Assembly: GCF_029227915.1 (NCBI RefSeq)
Contig: NC_079886.1
Span: 20,870,501-20,934,500 of the forward strand
From: Hydractinia symbiolongicarpus
Lineage: Eukaryota; Cnidaria; Hydrozoa; Anthoathecata; Hydractiniidae
DNA length: 64,000 nucleotides
Reading direction: 5' to 3'
Below are positions 44,601 through 53,265 of this stretch, piece by piece; position 1 is the first letter of the stretch; the number at the start of each line of letters is the position of its first letter. The notes below the pieces were generated by a model. The model was not told where the DNA came from, ran no database searches, and was given only the letters and a program-made list of their open reading frames with translations. The position numbers were made by a program, and so were the translations under genes.

Positions 44601-46830
44601 AAGAAATTTCTTTCTGGCGTTCCCAAGGACAAATAGTTGAATGGTCTAAGCCTAAAAAAAGCTTTCAGTTGAAATCGGAAAGTTAAAAGTGCGTTAGTGC
44701 GAATTCTATATACCTCAGTATATAAAAAAGTATTAACCGGAGAAAATTATTTAAAATCACTATACATATGTTTCATCAGTTTTCCCGGATGAAGTTTTTC
44801 CTGATAGAATATCTTTTTTCCTTTGTTTATATGTAGATTACTTCGATTCCGGATTTTTGGAGTTGGACCAGCAATGCTTTGAGTTCTGGTTTAATTGACG
44901 ATGAATGGTACAATGGTCAGAAAGTCCAACATGACGGATTTTTATCGGATACTGCGTCGTATGTTCTCGGGACCGTAAGAATGAGACAAGTTCGTGTGAA
45001 AAAAGGTTAGATGTATCCCTTGTTTGTTTGTTTGCTTCGATTTTCAGCGTTTTTTTTTTATTTTTTTATATCTGCTTTTTTTATTTTTTATATCCACAAA
45101 TATTGTGTCTGCATCATCCTTTTTAAATTTTAGTAACCTAATAATCTGTTTTAGAGTCCTGTGACATATCTTCTGACTTTGGTTTTAACATATCTACATG
45201 TGGATTTTCGTATTCCGACGAGCATGAAGATACAACACCGCAATATTGCGACAATTGGAAGTTATGCGGCGTAGGAGAATCCGCCTTGCATCCCAAGTAT
45301 TGGAAGTACTCCAGTAGCGACGACACTGGAAGCTACCCAACGACTGCGCGACTGGCAACCTACTCTGGTGGAGGATATCTTGCAGAACTTGGAAAAACCA
45401 AAGGAGAGATTGGTAATTTATTGACTTATTTATCAGACAACGCTTGGCTTGATGACAAATCTCGTGCCGTTTTTACTGAATTTACTGCCTATAACACTCA
45501 CGCAAATTTTTACGTCATGGTACTTCTGCTGATGGAAATACCGGCAACCGGGGGTGCATTGGTGTTCAAACGTGTGTTGACAACCAGACTGGATCGCTAC
45601 TCGTCAGGATTCGCAATTTTTTTAGGAGCATGTGAAGTAGCGTTTCTCGGATTCACCTTATTTTACATGTATCGAGAGTTGAAAAAAATATTGATATTGA
45701 AATGGAAATATTTAAAAGATTGGAGAAACTGGATCGAAATAATCGGATTCACTTTAATATGGACATCATTTGCGTTGCTTATGGTTCGCTTCGGTGTCGT
45801 AACTGTTGTTAAGAATCAATATTTTCAGGACCCGAACAAGTTTGTAAATTTTGAGAACGCAGCGTTGAGTGATCAAGCTTATGGATATGTTTTAGCGTTT
45901 GTTGCTGTTCTGGTAGTGGTGAAGTTCTTGAAAATCTTACGTTTCAATCAGAAGATGCTTCTTATGTTTAGAACTGTTCTTTATGCTTCAAAAGATTTGA
46001 AGTATTTCACCGTATCTTTTATACTCGCTTTTCTCGCGTTTACACATTGGTCGCATCTACTTTTAATGAGGTCGTTACAAGGTTACTCAAATTTTATCGT
46101 GACGATTGAATCATTATTTAATCTAATGTTGGGGAAATTTGATTATTATGCAATCGTTACGGCAGACGAATTATTCGGACGTATTTTCTTTGTCGTGTTT
46201 ATTTTCTTTATGACATATATCCTCCTTAATATGTTTATCTCCATCATAATCGAAGCTTTTGCTAGTGTGCAAGAAAAAACACGTGGTCGGAAGAATAAGT
46301 ACGAATTAATCGATTTTTTAACGCAAAGAGTTAAAGGATATCTGCCTGCATCCTTAACACGGAACAAGAATTTGGAAAAAGCCCAGTCGAACCCGGGCAA
46401 TGATCATCATAAATCAACAGAGAATCGCATAAAAAAAAAGATGCGCAAACGACCTAATCAATCGGAAACACCTAATCCATTGGATGCACTGGAGAAAGCT
46501 GTAGACCGTATTGATGCATATGTTGAACACATGTTAGAGGAGGAAGAGTTTGAGCTCGCTATGTTGGAACTTATACTTAAAATTGTGGAGAGTAAAAAGC
46601 AATGTAACAGTACCACAACCGTGATAAACCCGGATTTGGAAAGTTCTGCCGGAGATTCATATGATGTTTATAGTACCACAACCATAGTGGACCTAGAATT
46701 GGGAGATTCTATCGCAGATTCTTGTTGTAGTTACAATTCGCATGCGTCTGCAATAGAGCCGTTGCCTGGACCGTCGACTGAGATTTCGGCTGGTTCTTTG
46801 TCCAACACTTCTTCAAAGACGTCAGACTAA
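26620..46830 (+). CDS. Polycystin-1 family protein, multi-exon
   Basis: Twenty exons join with consistent phases: 26620-27327, 27660-27859, 28389-33283, 34520-35008, 35166-35410, 35530-35852, 36072-36305, 36946-37071, 37372-37587, 37718-37960, 38080-38253, 38507-38878, 38963-39193, 40369-40587, 40771-41164, 41888-42280, 42732-43027, 43717-44067, 44837-45005, 45155-46830. With the candidate first exon at 16515 the product is about 4,004 residues (human polycystin-1 is about 4,300). Domain order: Cys-rich WSC-like module (LLCYKDG...CFC), PKD repeats, REJ, GAIN/GPS, PLAT, membrane/channel part. Polycystin-1 proteins are autoproteolysed receptors that pair with polycystin-2 channels on cilia and other membranes. 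No LRR or lectin domain is visible. Which subfamily (PKD1, PKD1L, PKDREJ) is not resolved. Confidence 0.92.
28389..33283 (+). CDS. Polycystin exon 4: PKD-repeat block
   Basis: One uninterrupted 4,895-bp exon encodes most of the ectodomain (about residues 323-1955 of the model). PKD-type immunoglobulin folds are marked by W-x-F/Y-G-x-G cores and by Y-x-V-x-V-x-V strands: WNYGNGELYNF, WYFGYGAVLS, FDFGDKSSLL, WDFGDGTTLS; the previous exon adds CDFGDGYQIE. Many repeats have lost the canonical core and are recognisable only by their spacing and N-x-S/T sites, which are abundant. The exon starts in phase 0 after GTGTATAG and ends two bases into a codon at ATAAG|GTACTT. PKD repeats give polycystin-1 its mechanical and adhesive properties. 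Confidence 0.85.
34520..35852 (+). CDS. Polycystin exons 5-7: REJ module
   Basis: Three exons (34520-35008, 35166-35410, 35530-35852) encode the receptor-for-egg-jelly module. Recognisable pieces are DASDSLDPNEINPPNLDFEW, the LSLIGQCHNCDSQS cysteine segment, and the strongly conserved MPPYGGTCSVSPLSGTSLKT followed by FTITCHDW. In polycystins REJ lies between the PKD repeats and the GAIN/GPS region, as here. Confidence 0.88.
36072..39193 (+). CDS. Polycystin exons 8-14: GAIN/GPS region and first TM
   Basis: Exons 36072-36305, 36946-37071, 37372-37587, 37718-37960, 38080-38253 and 38507-38878 are all phase 0 and encode the helical and beta parts of the GAIN domain. Exon 38963-39193 completes the GPS: GCR|VGPHTNKEQTHCLCNHLTWFG, with the HL/T autoproteolysis triplet and paired cysteines intact. 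The first transmembrane helix follows (FPALLATFCTIFCVYVIALI) with a basic RRK stop. Cleavage at HL/T should leave a non-covalently held ectodomain. Confidence 0.9.
36424..36811. mobile_element. 388-bp MITE with TTAA target (piggyBac/Kolobok-type)
   Basis: Lies in the polycystin intron 36306-36945. Ends read CCCTATTATA...TATAATAGGG and are flanked by TTAA at 36420-36423 and 36812-36815. A second inverted block (CACAAAGTGCCCGCGG-like) is present inside both ends. TTAA targets with CCCT ends are typical of piggyBac-type elements. There is no coding capacity. Confidence 0.8.
39194..40368. other. Polycystin intron, nothing further recognised
   Basis: This 1.2-kb A+T-rich intron separates the GPS/TM1 exon from the PLAT exon. 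No repeat or nested gene was identified. Confidence 0.6.
40369..41164 (+). CDS. Polycystin exons 15-16: PLAT domain and TM2
   Basis: Exon 40369-40587 begins the PLAT/LH2 domain (YHVSVYTGHRGGSGTSAIP) and exon 40771-41164 completes it (DLLYVTIWHDDGG...GWFLSRLVI, then CFCNDWLA). Next come the conserved linker (RDLTDGHLWFSIVSRPP) and TM2 (VSCCLCLLLSTMLSNAMF). PLAT binds lipid and trafficking partners in polycystin-1. The last exon base is phase 1 and joins G|GA to the next exon. Confidence 0.9.
41422..41513 (+). repeat. Left part of a MITE also found at 42393
   Basis: From ATTACTGTGGAAAGTTTATC onward it matches 42391-42471 closely (including TTAGTAGGCGACGTT), but it lacks the right inverted end. 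It lies in the polycystin intron 41165-41887. Confidence 0.75.
41888..46830 (+). CDS. Polycystin exons 17-21: membrane and channel part
   Basis: Exons 41888-42280, 42732-43027, 43717-44067, 44837-45005 and 45155-46830 encode the remaining helices, a long basic cytoplasmic loop, and the polycystin/TOP extracellular domain (LGTVRMRQVRV, then cysteine pairs). The last six-helix unit includes LKFLRFN-type VKFLKILRFNQKM and a pore segment LFNLMLGKFDYY. The filter position reads LGK, not the LGD of polycystin-2 channels, which fits the polycystin-1 side of the family. A predicted coiled coil (DALEKAVDRIDAYVEHMLEE) follows the last helix, as expected for pairing with a PKD2-type partner, then an acidic Ser/Thr-rich tail. 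The stop is TAA at 46828-46830. Confidence 0.9.
42393..42496. repeat. Inverted-repeat MITE in polycystin intron
   Basis: Arms 42393-42417 and 42472-42496 (25 bp) are exact reverse complements (TTACTGTGGAAAGTTTATC...). A copy of CTCCGTTTCTTAT lies left at 42381 and another right near 42529, possibly a local duplication around the insertion. It sits in the intron 42281-42731. Confidence 0.8.
43028..43716. other. Polycystin intron, nothing further recognised
   Basis: A 689-bp A+T-rich intron in the channel part of the gene, with no repeat or nested gene identified. Confidence 0.6.
44068..44836. repeat. Polycystin intron with three diverged repeats
   Basis: A motif like GATA-x-CATTCGAAAACCACAAT followed by CATTGTGAAG appears three times in diverged form (around 44255-44290, 44345-44375, 44575-44605), suggesting old internal duplication in this intron. 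No gene. Confidence 0.4.
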
Positions 46831-47467
46831 ATCGTGGATTTGCAACCCACCTGAACTGTATGAAATAACACTCCAAAAAGTCGCCCGCTTTTTTTTTGAA
46901 TTAGCGAGTCGTTCATTCTTATTTATTCAGACAAAAAACCCCGTGGTGTGATGCGATGGGTTTTGTTATTGACATAAACCGTTAAAGATTGTTGAGATAA
47001 AATATTGTAATTTATATATATAAAGTTTTACGTAAAAAGTTCTAAAGGTTTTACGAATAGAATATTTTATGACGATGTCACATTTTGTTGCTATAGGCGT
47101 GGTGCGAAGATTATTATTTATTTATTTATTTATTTTTTGCATATTCAGCAACATTATAAGCAAGTACTTGCCAAAGTTAACCAATATGGTACGACACATT
47201 TGCAAACAATATTGCGCGATAAATGAAAATATGTCTTGCTTGTTGATTTCCGCCAGCGAAGGCAGAATCTTTAAAATCGCCTGAGGAGATAGATAGGTAG
47301 AGAGAGAGAGAGATAGAGAGAGATAGATAGATAGATACAGCGCAGCTAGGCTCGAAACTTATCCAGGCTAAGGCGTTAATCCTCGTTTTGACATATTTTT
47401 TCTGAGAACGAGGCCAAAATAAGAAGAGAATAAGAATCCTAACAGTGCAACATATTGTTTTATTATC
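46831..47467. other. Polycystin 3' flank with a GA/GATA microsatellite
   Basis: No gene. It contains a purine-rich simple repeat of GATA and GA units at about 47283-47338. A clear AATAAA for the polycystin transcript was not found close to the stop codon. Confidence 0.5.
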
Positions 47468-47504
47468 TACGGAAGCCGGTAGGTGCAAAAAATCTTTTTT
47501 GAAA

Positions 47505-47700
47505 TTGTGTGAAAATGTTTTTCAAAATAGTAAAAATGTTATTCCAAATAGCGAAAATGTTATTCGAAATGGTGAAAATGTTTGTCGAAATAGTAAAAAT
47601 GTTATTCAAAATAATAAAAATGTTATTCGAAATGGTGAAAAATGTTTGCCGAGAAATAGTAAAAATGTTTCCCGAGAGATGGTGAAAATGTTTCTCTAAA
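47505..47700 (+). repeat. Subterminal tandem array, left
   Basis: About nine imperfect units of roughly 21 bp with the core AAAATGTTATTCGAAAT. It is the inverted counterpart of the right array at 49378-49540. Such arrays often carry transposase binding sites. Confidence 0.8.
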
Positions 47701-47788
47701 TAGAACTGGGACGAGTCTGGTGCCGAGTATAATGGCGGTACCCATCAGTTCCTTTTTTTAGCGGGAAAAGTAAATTAAAGAGAATGAA

Positions 47789-48872
47789 ATGGACAGTCCA
47801 GGGAATAGTGCTAAAAATAAACCAAATAATACTCATTCTGCTAGCTCAGCAGTATTCCATAGAGATAGAGAAATGTTCCTTCTGGCGCAAAGCACATCTC
47901 GCGCACGCTACAGTCAACCACAACAAATCCCTGATCATCCAAGACCTAGAGGGGTAAGTACTTACCATGCTGTGCTTAGCCATGCATATCAAGGTAAAGT
48001 CCCTATGATGCTGTGCTTAGCCATGCATAGGTTGCATAGAACGTGGAAAACGTAGATTAGTGAGAAAGCGTTATAATGTACAAGGACCGAACGATATCTG
48101 GCACGTAGATTGTTACGATAAGTTAAAGCCGCATGGATTACCAAATCATGGTTGCATTGACGGATACATCCGAAAAATCATATGGCTCAGAGCAGCACAC
48201 TCGAATAACAATCCAGAAGTCATTGCACGGTTATTTTTAAATGCCGTCCGAGAAATAGGTGGATGTCCAGAGAAAGTGAGGAGTAATTGTGTTACTGAAA
48301 ATGTAACTCTAGCTACTATTCAATGTTATTTGCGGCGTAATCACGGTGATGAGAACGCAGGTACAAAGTCACATATGTACGGTCCTTCACACAGTAATCA
48401 ACGGATTGAGGGATGGTGGTCATTTCTTCGCCGAAATAGAAGCTCTTTTATGATAGATTTTTTTAAAGAAATGGTTAATGATGGATTATATAATCCTGCT
48501 AATGAGCTAGAGTTATATTGCTTCCAGTACTGTTTTGCCTCCGTGTTACAGAATGGTCTTGACGAGGTAACAATACATTGGAATTCCCACCTCATTTGGA
48601 AGTCCAGGTATGACACGGTTTCTGGTATTCCTGATGAATTGTTCCATTTCCCAGAAAAATTTGAAGGAGAGAGTCGTCTGAAATTATGTGATAGTGATGA
48701 TTTGGATGAAATGGATGAACTCATCTCCGGTGACGATCAAGAAAATGAGGACGAGAATAATTACTATGAATACTTCAACTACTTGATTGATTTGCTGGGA
48801 ATGTCGCAACCTGAGAACTTCCACTCGGCCAAACATTTGTATACCGTCATGTTATCACATGCGGTAAAATAA
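47789..48872 (+). pseudogene. Integrase-core transposase, second catalytic Asp lost
   Basis: An N-terminal exon from ATG 47789 runs MDSPGNSAKNKPNN and on to a donor near 47953 (GGG|GTAAGTA). An acceptor at CATGCATAG (AG 48028-48029) opens the main exon, GCIERGKRRLVRKRYNVQGP, to TAA at 48870-48872. The core shows WHVDCYDKLKPHGLPNHGCI (first Asp) and QRIEGWW (Glu), but the second Asp position reads VRSNCVTEN where relatives have R-x-D-x-G-T-EN, so Asp and Gly are both replaced. The intron is very short and contains two copies of ATGCTGTGCTTAGCCATGCATA, and the expected helix-turn-helix region between the exons is absent, suggesting internal deletion. The reading frame is otherwise open. Probably inactive. 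Confidence 0.7.
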
Positions 48873-49377
48873 AGATTAACTCTCTTTGTTTTACATCTTT
48901 TTTAGAGTTAAATAATTGCATATTCGCCCATGTCGAATTCCTATTGACACTTTCTCCAGTAATAACTACTAGGAAGTTTAAAGGAGCCAAAAAAAAAGTT
49001 TTTCCGTTAAAGTCTGTTTTCCAATAGGTAGCGAAGCGATGGTTTATTTTGAAACTCTGTATTCTGATTGATCAGCGTCCTGAATCTGCGGCGCAAAAGT
49101 AAAAAAACTTGTCGCCTAGGTGGGGCTGTGTGCACTGGGTGAAAAGGGGCAAGTCTCTAACTCTAAAATAGCTAATTTCTTATTAATCCACCTACCAAAT
49201 ACCAATTCGGTTGTATTTTCCAAAGATTACAGAGATGAGGTCTTGTACCTCGTTACAAAGCCTTTTTACGCCTTGCAGTCATAGCTTTTCGCTGTGTTCT
49301 TGTGGTCGATACAAGATATAAAATACCCTGGAAAAGAGGTTAGGATCATATATTTTGAGAAATATTTTCTCTTTTTT
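48873..49377. other. 3' non-coding part of the IS3EU-like element
   Basis: No further gene is seen between the integrase stop and the right array. Confidence 0.5.
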
Positions 49378-49540
49378 CGGGAAACATTTTTACCATTTTG
49401 AAAAAGATTTTTTCCATTTTGAAAAAGATTTTTTCCATTTTGAAATAGATTTTCACTATTTTGAAAAAGATTTTCACTATTTTGAAAAAGATTTTCACCA
49501 TTTTGAAATAGATTTTCACTTATTTCGGGAAAGATTTTTG
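49378..49540 (-). repeat. Subterminal tandem array, right
   Basis: Repeats of about 21 bp with the core CATTTTGAAAAAGATTTT, the reverse complement of the type seen at 47505-47700. The open frame they create (FHFEKDF repeats) is an artefact of the array. Confidence 0.8.
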
Positions 49541-49768
49541 CACCTATCGGCTTCCGTAATTATCCAATGAACAATACTTTATTTTAAAATTTATATGCTA
49601 TCGAAAGTTAAAGCTCGTGCGGTGTAGCATAATGAAGATCTTCTTATAATTTGCCATCCCTGATGTTATTAACGTTTCCCTTTAATAATTTTTTTTTATA
49701 TATAAAGATACATATATTTTACCGGTGACCACGTCATTTCTGTACAATTTTGCAAGCACGTAGACTAA

Positions 49769-50014
49769 GGGGCTGTTCATATGGAGGCGGGCTGGCTTGG
49801 CTAGCCGGGGTAATTTTCATCTCCTGCTCAAATGAAGTTTTTTACATCTCGGCCAGCCGGGATGGAAAAGTTGTTTACATTTTACAAAAGATTCATAAAT
49901 AATGAAGACAAAAGAATATATTTCGAACTTTAAATAATTAAGGAGAATTTTTTAAATCTGTTGTTAATTTCATCTCGCCTAGCCGAGCCAGCCCGCCTCC
50001 ATATGAACAGCCCC
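49769..50014. mobile_element. 246-bp MITE with TAA target duplication
   Basis: Terminal repeats of about 37 bp start GGGGCTGTTCATATGGAGGC and end in its complement. TAA flanks both sides (49766-49768, 50015-50017), indicating a PIF/Harbinger-type MITE. Non-coding. Confidence 0.85.
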
Positions 50015-50343
50015 TAAAGGCCGTTTCACATTACAGAAATATATTGAATCCAATATATTGGAAATTATTGATAACTATTGAAAAATATTGCCTCAATTAA
50101 TTGACATAATGTGAAACCAACTTTTGAGACACGTTCGAAAAAACATTACGCAATCGCTTTCAATACTTGTCAAGACTTTTTAATTCAAACACGGTTTGAA
50201 TTAAAAAATATTGCAAGGGAAATTCTTTTGTTGTGAGAAGACTTAATTGTTCTCCGAACAATAGAAAAATCGAATCAGCAAAGTATTCGAAATTTGTCTG
50301 TCTGAAATAAACAGTAAATGAAACATACGATCGAAGATAAAAG

Positions 50344-50598
50344 ATGGACCAAAATAACATTTATTATTTTGAAAGTCAGCCACACGATTTTGCTACGAAT
50401 GATCAAATACTATTTCCTCAAGCTACGACTCAACAGCAGCATGCCGCACATGACTTCACTCAGAGCTCACCAAAACCAACCTCGTCAATCTTGAGCCAAA
50501 ACACACAAATATTCGGTCAGAGCGTGCCACAGCAACTTCAACCTTCACTCAGCCCCGTATTACAAAATCCAGAAGATGAAACTTCTGCGTTAAGGGAA
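50344..50598 (+). pseudogene. Harbinger second ORF, N-terminal fragment
   Basis: ATG 50344 opens MDQNNIYYFESQPHDFATND, followed by a Gln/Ser/Pro-rich stretch to about PEDETSA. After that the frame reads antisense to the transposase. In Harbinger elements a second protein with a Myb/SANT-like domain acts with the transposase and is transcribed convergently; the position and orientation fit, but the SANT domain itself is not present here, so the identity is inference. Confidence 0.45.
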
Positions 50599-51532
50599 GT
50601 TAAGGGAAAAGCATCATCAGCAACTAGAACGTATGGCAAGAGTGGCTGGTCACACTCAGGGTTAAGGAAGGAATCATCAATTCCAGATATGTTTGGCAGT
50701 TTTCTCCTTTCTGGTAAATCTATGCTGTTTGTAGATAATCCTCTGAAAAATTCACACCGCCTGAAAACTCCACCATCGCTCAGACGTCCCTGGCAGCCGA
50801 TATCGACAAAAATAAATCGATAACGCGCATCAATGATACCTAGTAAAACTAAACTGAAAAAAACCTTTGTAGTTGTAGTATGTTGAACCGCTAAGCTTAG
50901 GATGGTACAGAGCAATATGTTTTCCATCCATTGCCCCAATGCAATTTGGAAATTGCCACATCGTTTCGAATTCAGATGCAATTTCAAGCCAGTCGTCTTT
51001 GTTTTCGGGGAACTTGAGGAAATCATCTTTTAGTGTATCATATAATGCTTGACAAACCTGAGGAATAAATGTGGCAATGGTTGAAATACCAACAGAATAG
51101 TGATGATGTAAGCTAGTAAAATTCTCCCCAGTAGCGAGAAAGCGCAAAGTTATTGTCAGCTTCAACTCCGGCTCCAAAGGTTTCCGTAAATGCGTTGTCT
51201 TCTTCGTTAATTTACTTCTGACTTTCTTAAGTAAAAGCTAAACAAAAGGATTGTTTTAGATCAAACTCAGAATTATTTCACATGAATATCAAGTTAAAAA
51301 TTATATTCACCTCATATATGTCTGGGCTCATTCGCAGGTATTTGCGGAAACTCTCTTCGTCATACAAACGTAGTTCTTGCACTAAGTTATCGTAAACACC
51401 GATCGATTTTCGTTTTTTCATCCACTCCTTCACCCAAATTCTACGCGTAACCTTAGGTTTGGAAAAGTTTGTCAGAAGTAAAGTTGTAGCAATAATAATC
51501 GCAGCAACCGCTTTTCTCTGTTCCTCAGACAT
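50599..51532 (-). pseudogene. PIF/Harbinger (HARBI1-like) transposase, truncated and frameshifted
   Basis: Exon 1 starts at ATG 51532 and includes RRIWVKEWMKKRKSIGVYDN and SFRKYLRMSPDIYE, the usual N-terminal landmarks. A donor (GAG|GTGAAT, exon end 51311) pairs with an acceptor TTTTGTTTAG (exon 2 from 51237), continuing ELLLKKVRSKL and LTITLRFLATGENF. The nuclease core has CIGAMDGKHIALYHP (first Asp) and STYYNYKGFF. At about 50860 a one-base slip in a T run shifts the frame, after which LVLLGIIDARYRF, VDIGCQGRLSDGGVF (second Asp) and YVLVADDAFPL (third acidic residue) follow. The C-terminal helices are missing, replaced by the opposing gene at about 50598. Confidence 0.88.
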
Positions 51533-51640
51533 TTTGAATTACAACAAAATTTAAATGGACATTTAAAGAGACATTTAAGGAGACAATTTGCAATAATTCG
51601 AAATATTTTCCAATATAATGAATATAATGAAAGCTCTTAG

Positions 51641-52198
51641 CTTTTTGACATCGAAGCTGGGAGCTAGATTATCGCAGATCGTATAATTATCTTAAGATCG
51701 TAGAATTATCTAGAGAGCGTAGAATTTATCTAAAATCGTGTTGAAGAGGAAATATGAAGTATAACATGTCCCGATGGGCTTCTGTAGGATCCTGCTTTAT
51801 TACCTACAAGAATGTGTGCGCATATACTAAAATACAATAAACTGAAAAATAAAAATTAGCTAGCAATTTCCAATTATGTTATGTAAAGGGACACCTTTAG
51901 AGAGACACTTTCCTTACAACCAAACTTTTTCTGAGTTTAGTGCTTTCAAAATATATAATTTTGTCGATGAAAGTTTCTGATGCTGTGTCACAGGGTTTTT
52001 CCCGCTGGCCTTTAATGTCATTGTATTTATTGACACATCGTTAAAAAAGTGAAAGCTGGGAAATACCAGATGAGTTTAAAATACATTTTATATTTGATAT
52101 ACTTCGACATACAACACAATACAATATATATGAAAAAATGACTTCCACACACACCATCACTTGAAACAGTAAGAACATTATATAGAATATTTACATTT
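51641..52198. other. bZIP 3' flank
   Basis: No gene. It holds the likely 3' UTR of the minus-strand bZIP gene; AATAAA on minus at 52026-52031 lies about 170 bp after the stop and is the best poly(A) signal. Confidence 0.5.
52026..52031 (-). other. Poly(A) signal AATAAA for bZIP gene
   Basis: AATAAA on the minus strand, about 170 bp downstream of the bZIP stop codon at 52199-52201. Confidence 0.5.
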
Positions 52199-53265
52199 TT
52201 AAGGACTGCTTTTTTGTAGAGGACTGCCCGCAAGGCAGGATTCAGTATTTACTATACCAAGTTTGTTTTTCATATACTCCACTTGTCTGTTCAAAGCTGC
52301 AATTTGTTCTTTGAGATTCAGGTTCGTTTGAAGCAGTAGAGACTCCTCTTGAAATAGTTCCTTTTGTTTGTGTTTGCGAAATTTTCGAAATTTTCTACAT
52401 GCTTCGTTATTTCTCTCTCGCTTCATATCGTCTCGAATGTCCTCATCTTTGTCTGGTGCATAAATGCGTTTTCTTCCACGTTGTTTTTTCTCATTAAATT
52501 TACTTATATGTTTCGGTACACCAGTACCAGTTTTATTACTCGATGAATCACTTCTTGATTCTGTAGCCAAGTAATTTTCAAGTTTTTGTCGAGAAGTGCT
52601 TAAGTAACGAATATGTTTGTTTTTATCCATGATCATAATGACAGCGTCATCTGCAGAATTTAAAAGGTTTGATACAACCTCACTTTTCACAGTATGATTC
52701 TTTTGTTTATCCATAAAAGCATTGCTTTCTGGTTTGTGGCATTTTAACATTTCTTCTAACTTAACTGCACTATGAATGTCATCATCAAAATGACTTTTTA
52801 AAATATCTTGGTTGGTTGAATTTGAAAAAAAATATTGCTCATTGTTATGTATATGGGATATACCATCTAACTGCAATGGAGATTGTTCATCTGAAGATGA
52901 TGAATTTGTACCATTTATAAGGCTACTTGCACTGGAAGACGATTCTGGATAACCAGAATCATATTCTTCATTCTTGTTGCTCTCCTTTTCTTTTAAATTT
53001 AAAACATCAATAATATCAGAAATCGAAGGTTTTCTTGGTCTGTCTGGGGTCGACATTGGGAAGTGGCAGTCTTTAATAAGCCTAGAACTTAATGCGGAAG
53101 TTGAAGTCACAGAAGGTGTTACCCAATCTTGGTCATTAATGGTTTCCCAATCGCTATGGCTACTAGATGTGAATTTTGATATTTCGAATGGGTCAATTAA
53201 TATTTCTTCTTCTGATGTTAAACTTCCAGATAACAATCTTTCACGTCCCCAGACGTTTGAAGCAC
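52199..53265 (-). CDS. bZIP transcription factor (last exon)
   Basis: The frame is open from an acceptor (TTCATGTTTAG, exon start 53265) to TAA at 52199-52201, about 355 codons. The C-terminus has a basic region (MKRERNNEACRKFRKFRKHK, with the N-x-A-x-x-x-F-R contact pattern) and a leucine zipper (heptads in LLLQTNLNLKEQIAALNRQ and MKNKL). This makes it a nuclear dimeric DNA-binding regulator. The signature NNEACRKFR is closest to C/EBP- and ATF4-like groups, but I cannot place it in a named subfamily. The N-terminal part is acidic and Ser-rich. EYDSGYPES contains DSGxxxS, the form of a beta-TrCP phosphodegron such as that in ATF4. No ATG lies at the exon start, so an upstream exon is required; a phase-compatible candidate is at 55091-55175. 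Confidence 0.85.

Larger units (their letters stand above)
47468..49558 (+). mobile_element. IS3EU-like integrase-type DNA transposon
   Basis: Ends are TACGGAAGCCG(G/A)TAGGTGC in inverted orientation, flanked by a perfect 6-bp direct repeat, ATTATC, at 47462-47467 and 49559-49564. Next to each end is an array of about 21-bp AAAATGTTATTC-type repeats, oriented oppositely on the two sides. The interior encodes a DDE integrase-like protein. A 6-bp duplication and TA-x ends agree with what I recall of the IS3EU superfamily; a Ginger-type relative is the alternative. Confidence 0.75.
50018..51640. mobile_element. PIF/Harbinger-type transposon, internally deleted
   Basis: Contains a Harbinger (HARBI1-like) transposase on minus and a Gln/Ser-rich open frame on plus, facing each other and both cut at about 50598. 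The left end starts right after the TAA of the neighbouring MITE with GGCCGTTTCACATTA; the right end near 51640 shows only a weak inverted match (GAGCTTTCATTATATT on minus), so the outer bounds are approximate. A separate 12-bp inverted pair (GTTTCACATTA, about 50024 and 50107) lies in the left end. Confidence 0.7.

Noticed and set aside
47283-47338. CRISPR-like or satellite array
   Set aside because: Simple GA/GATA microsatellite with no spacers.
49355-49570. A protein of FHFEKDF repeats on plus
   Set aside because: The open frame is produced by the subterminal ~21-bp repeat array of the IS3EU-like element; the mirrored array on the left gives a similar artefact.
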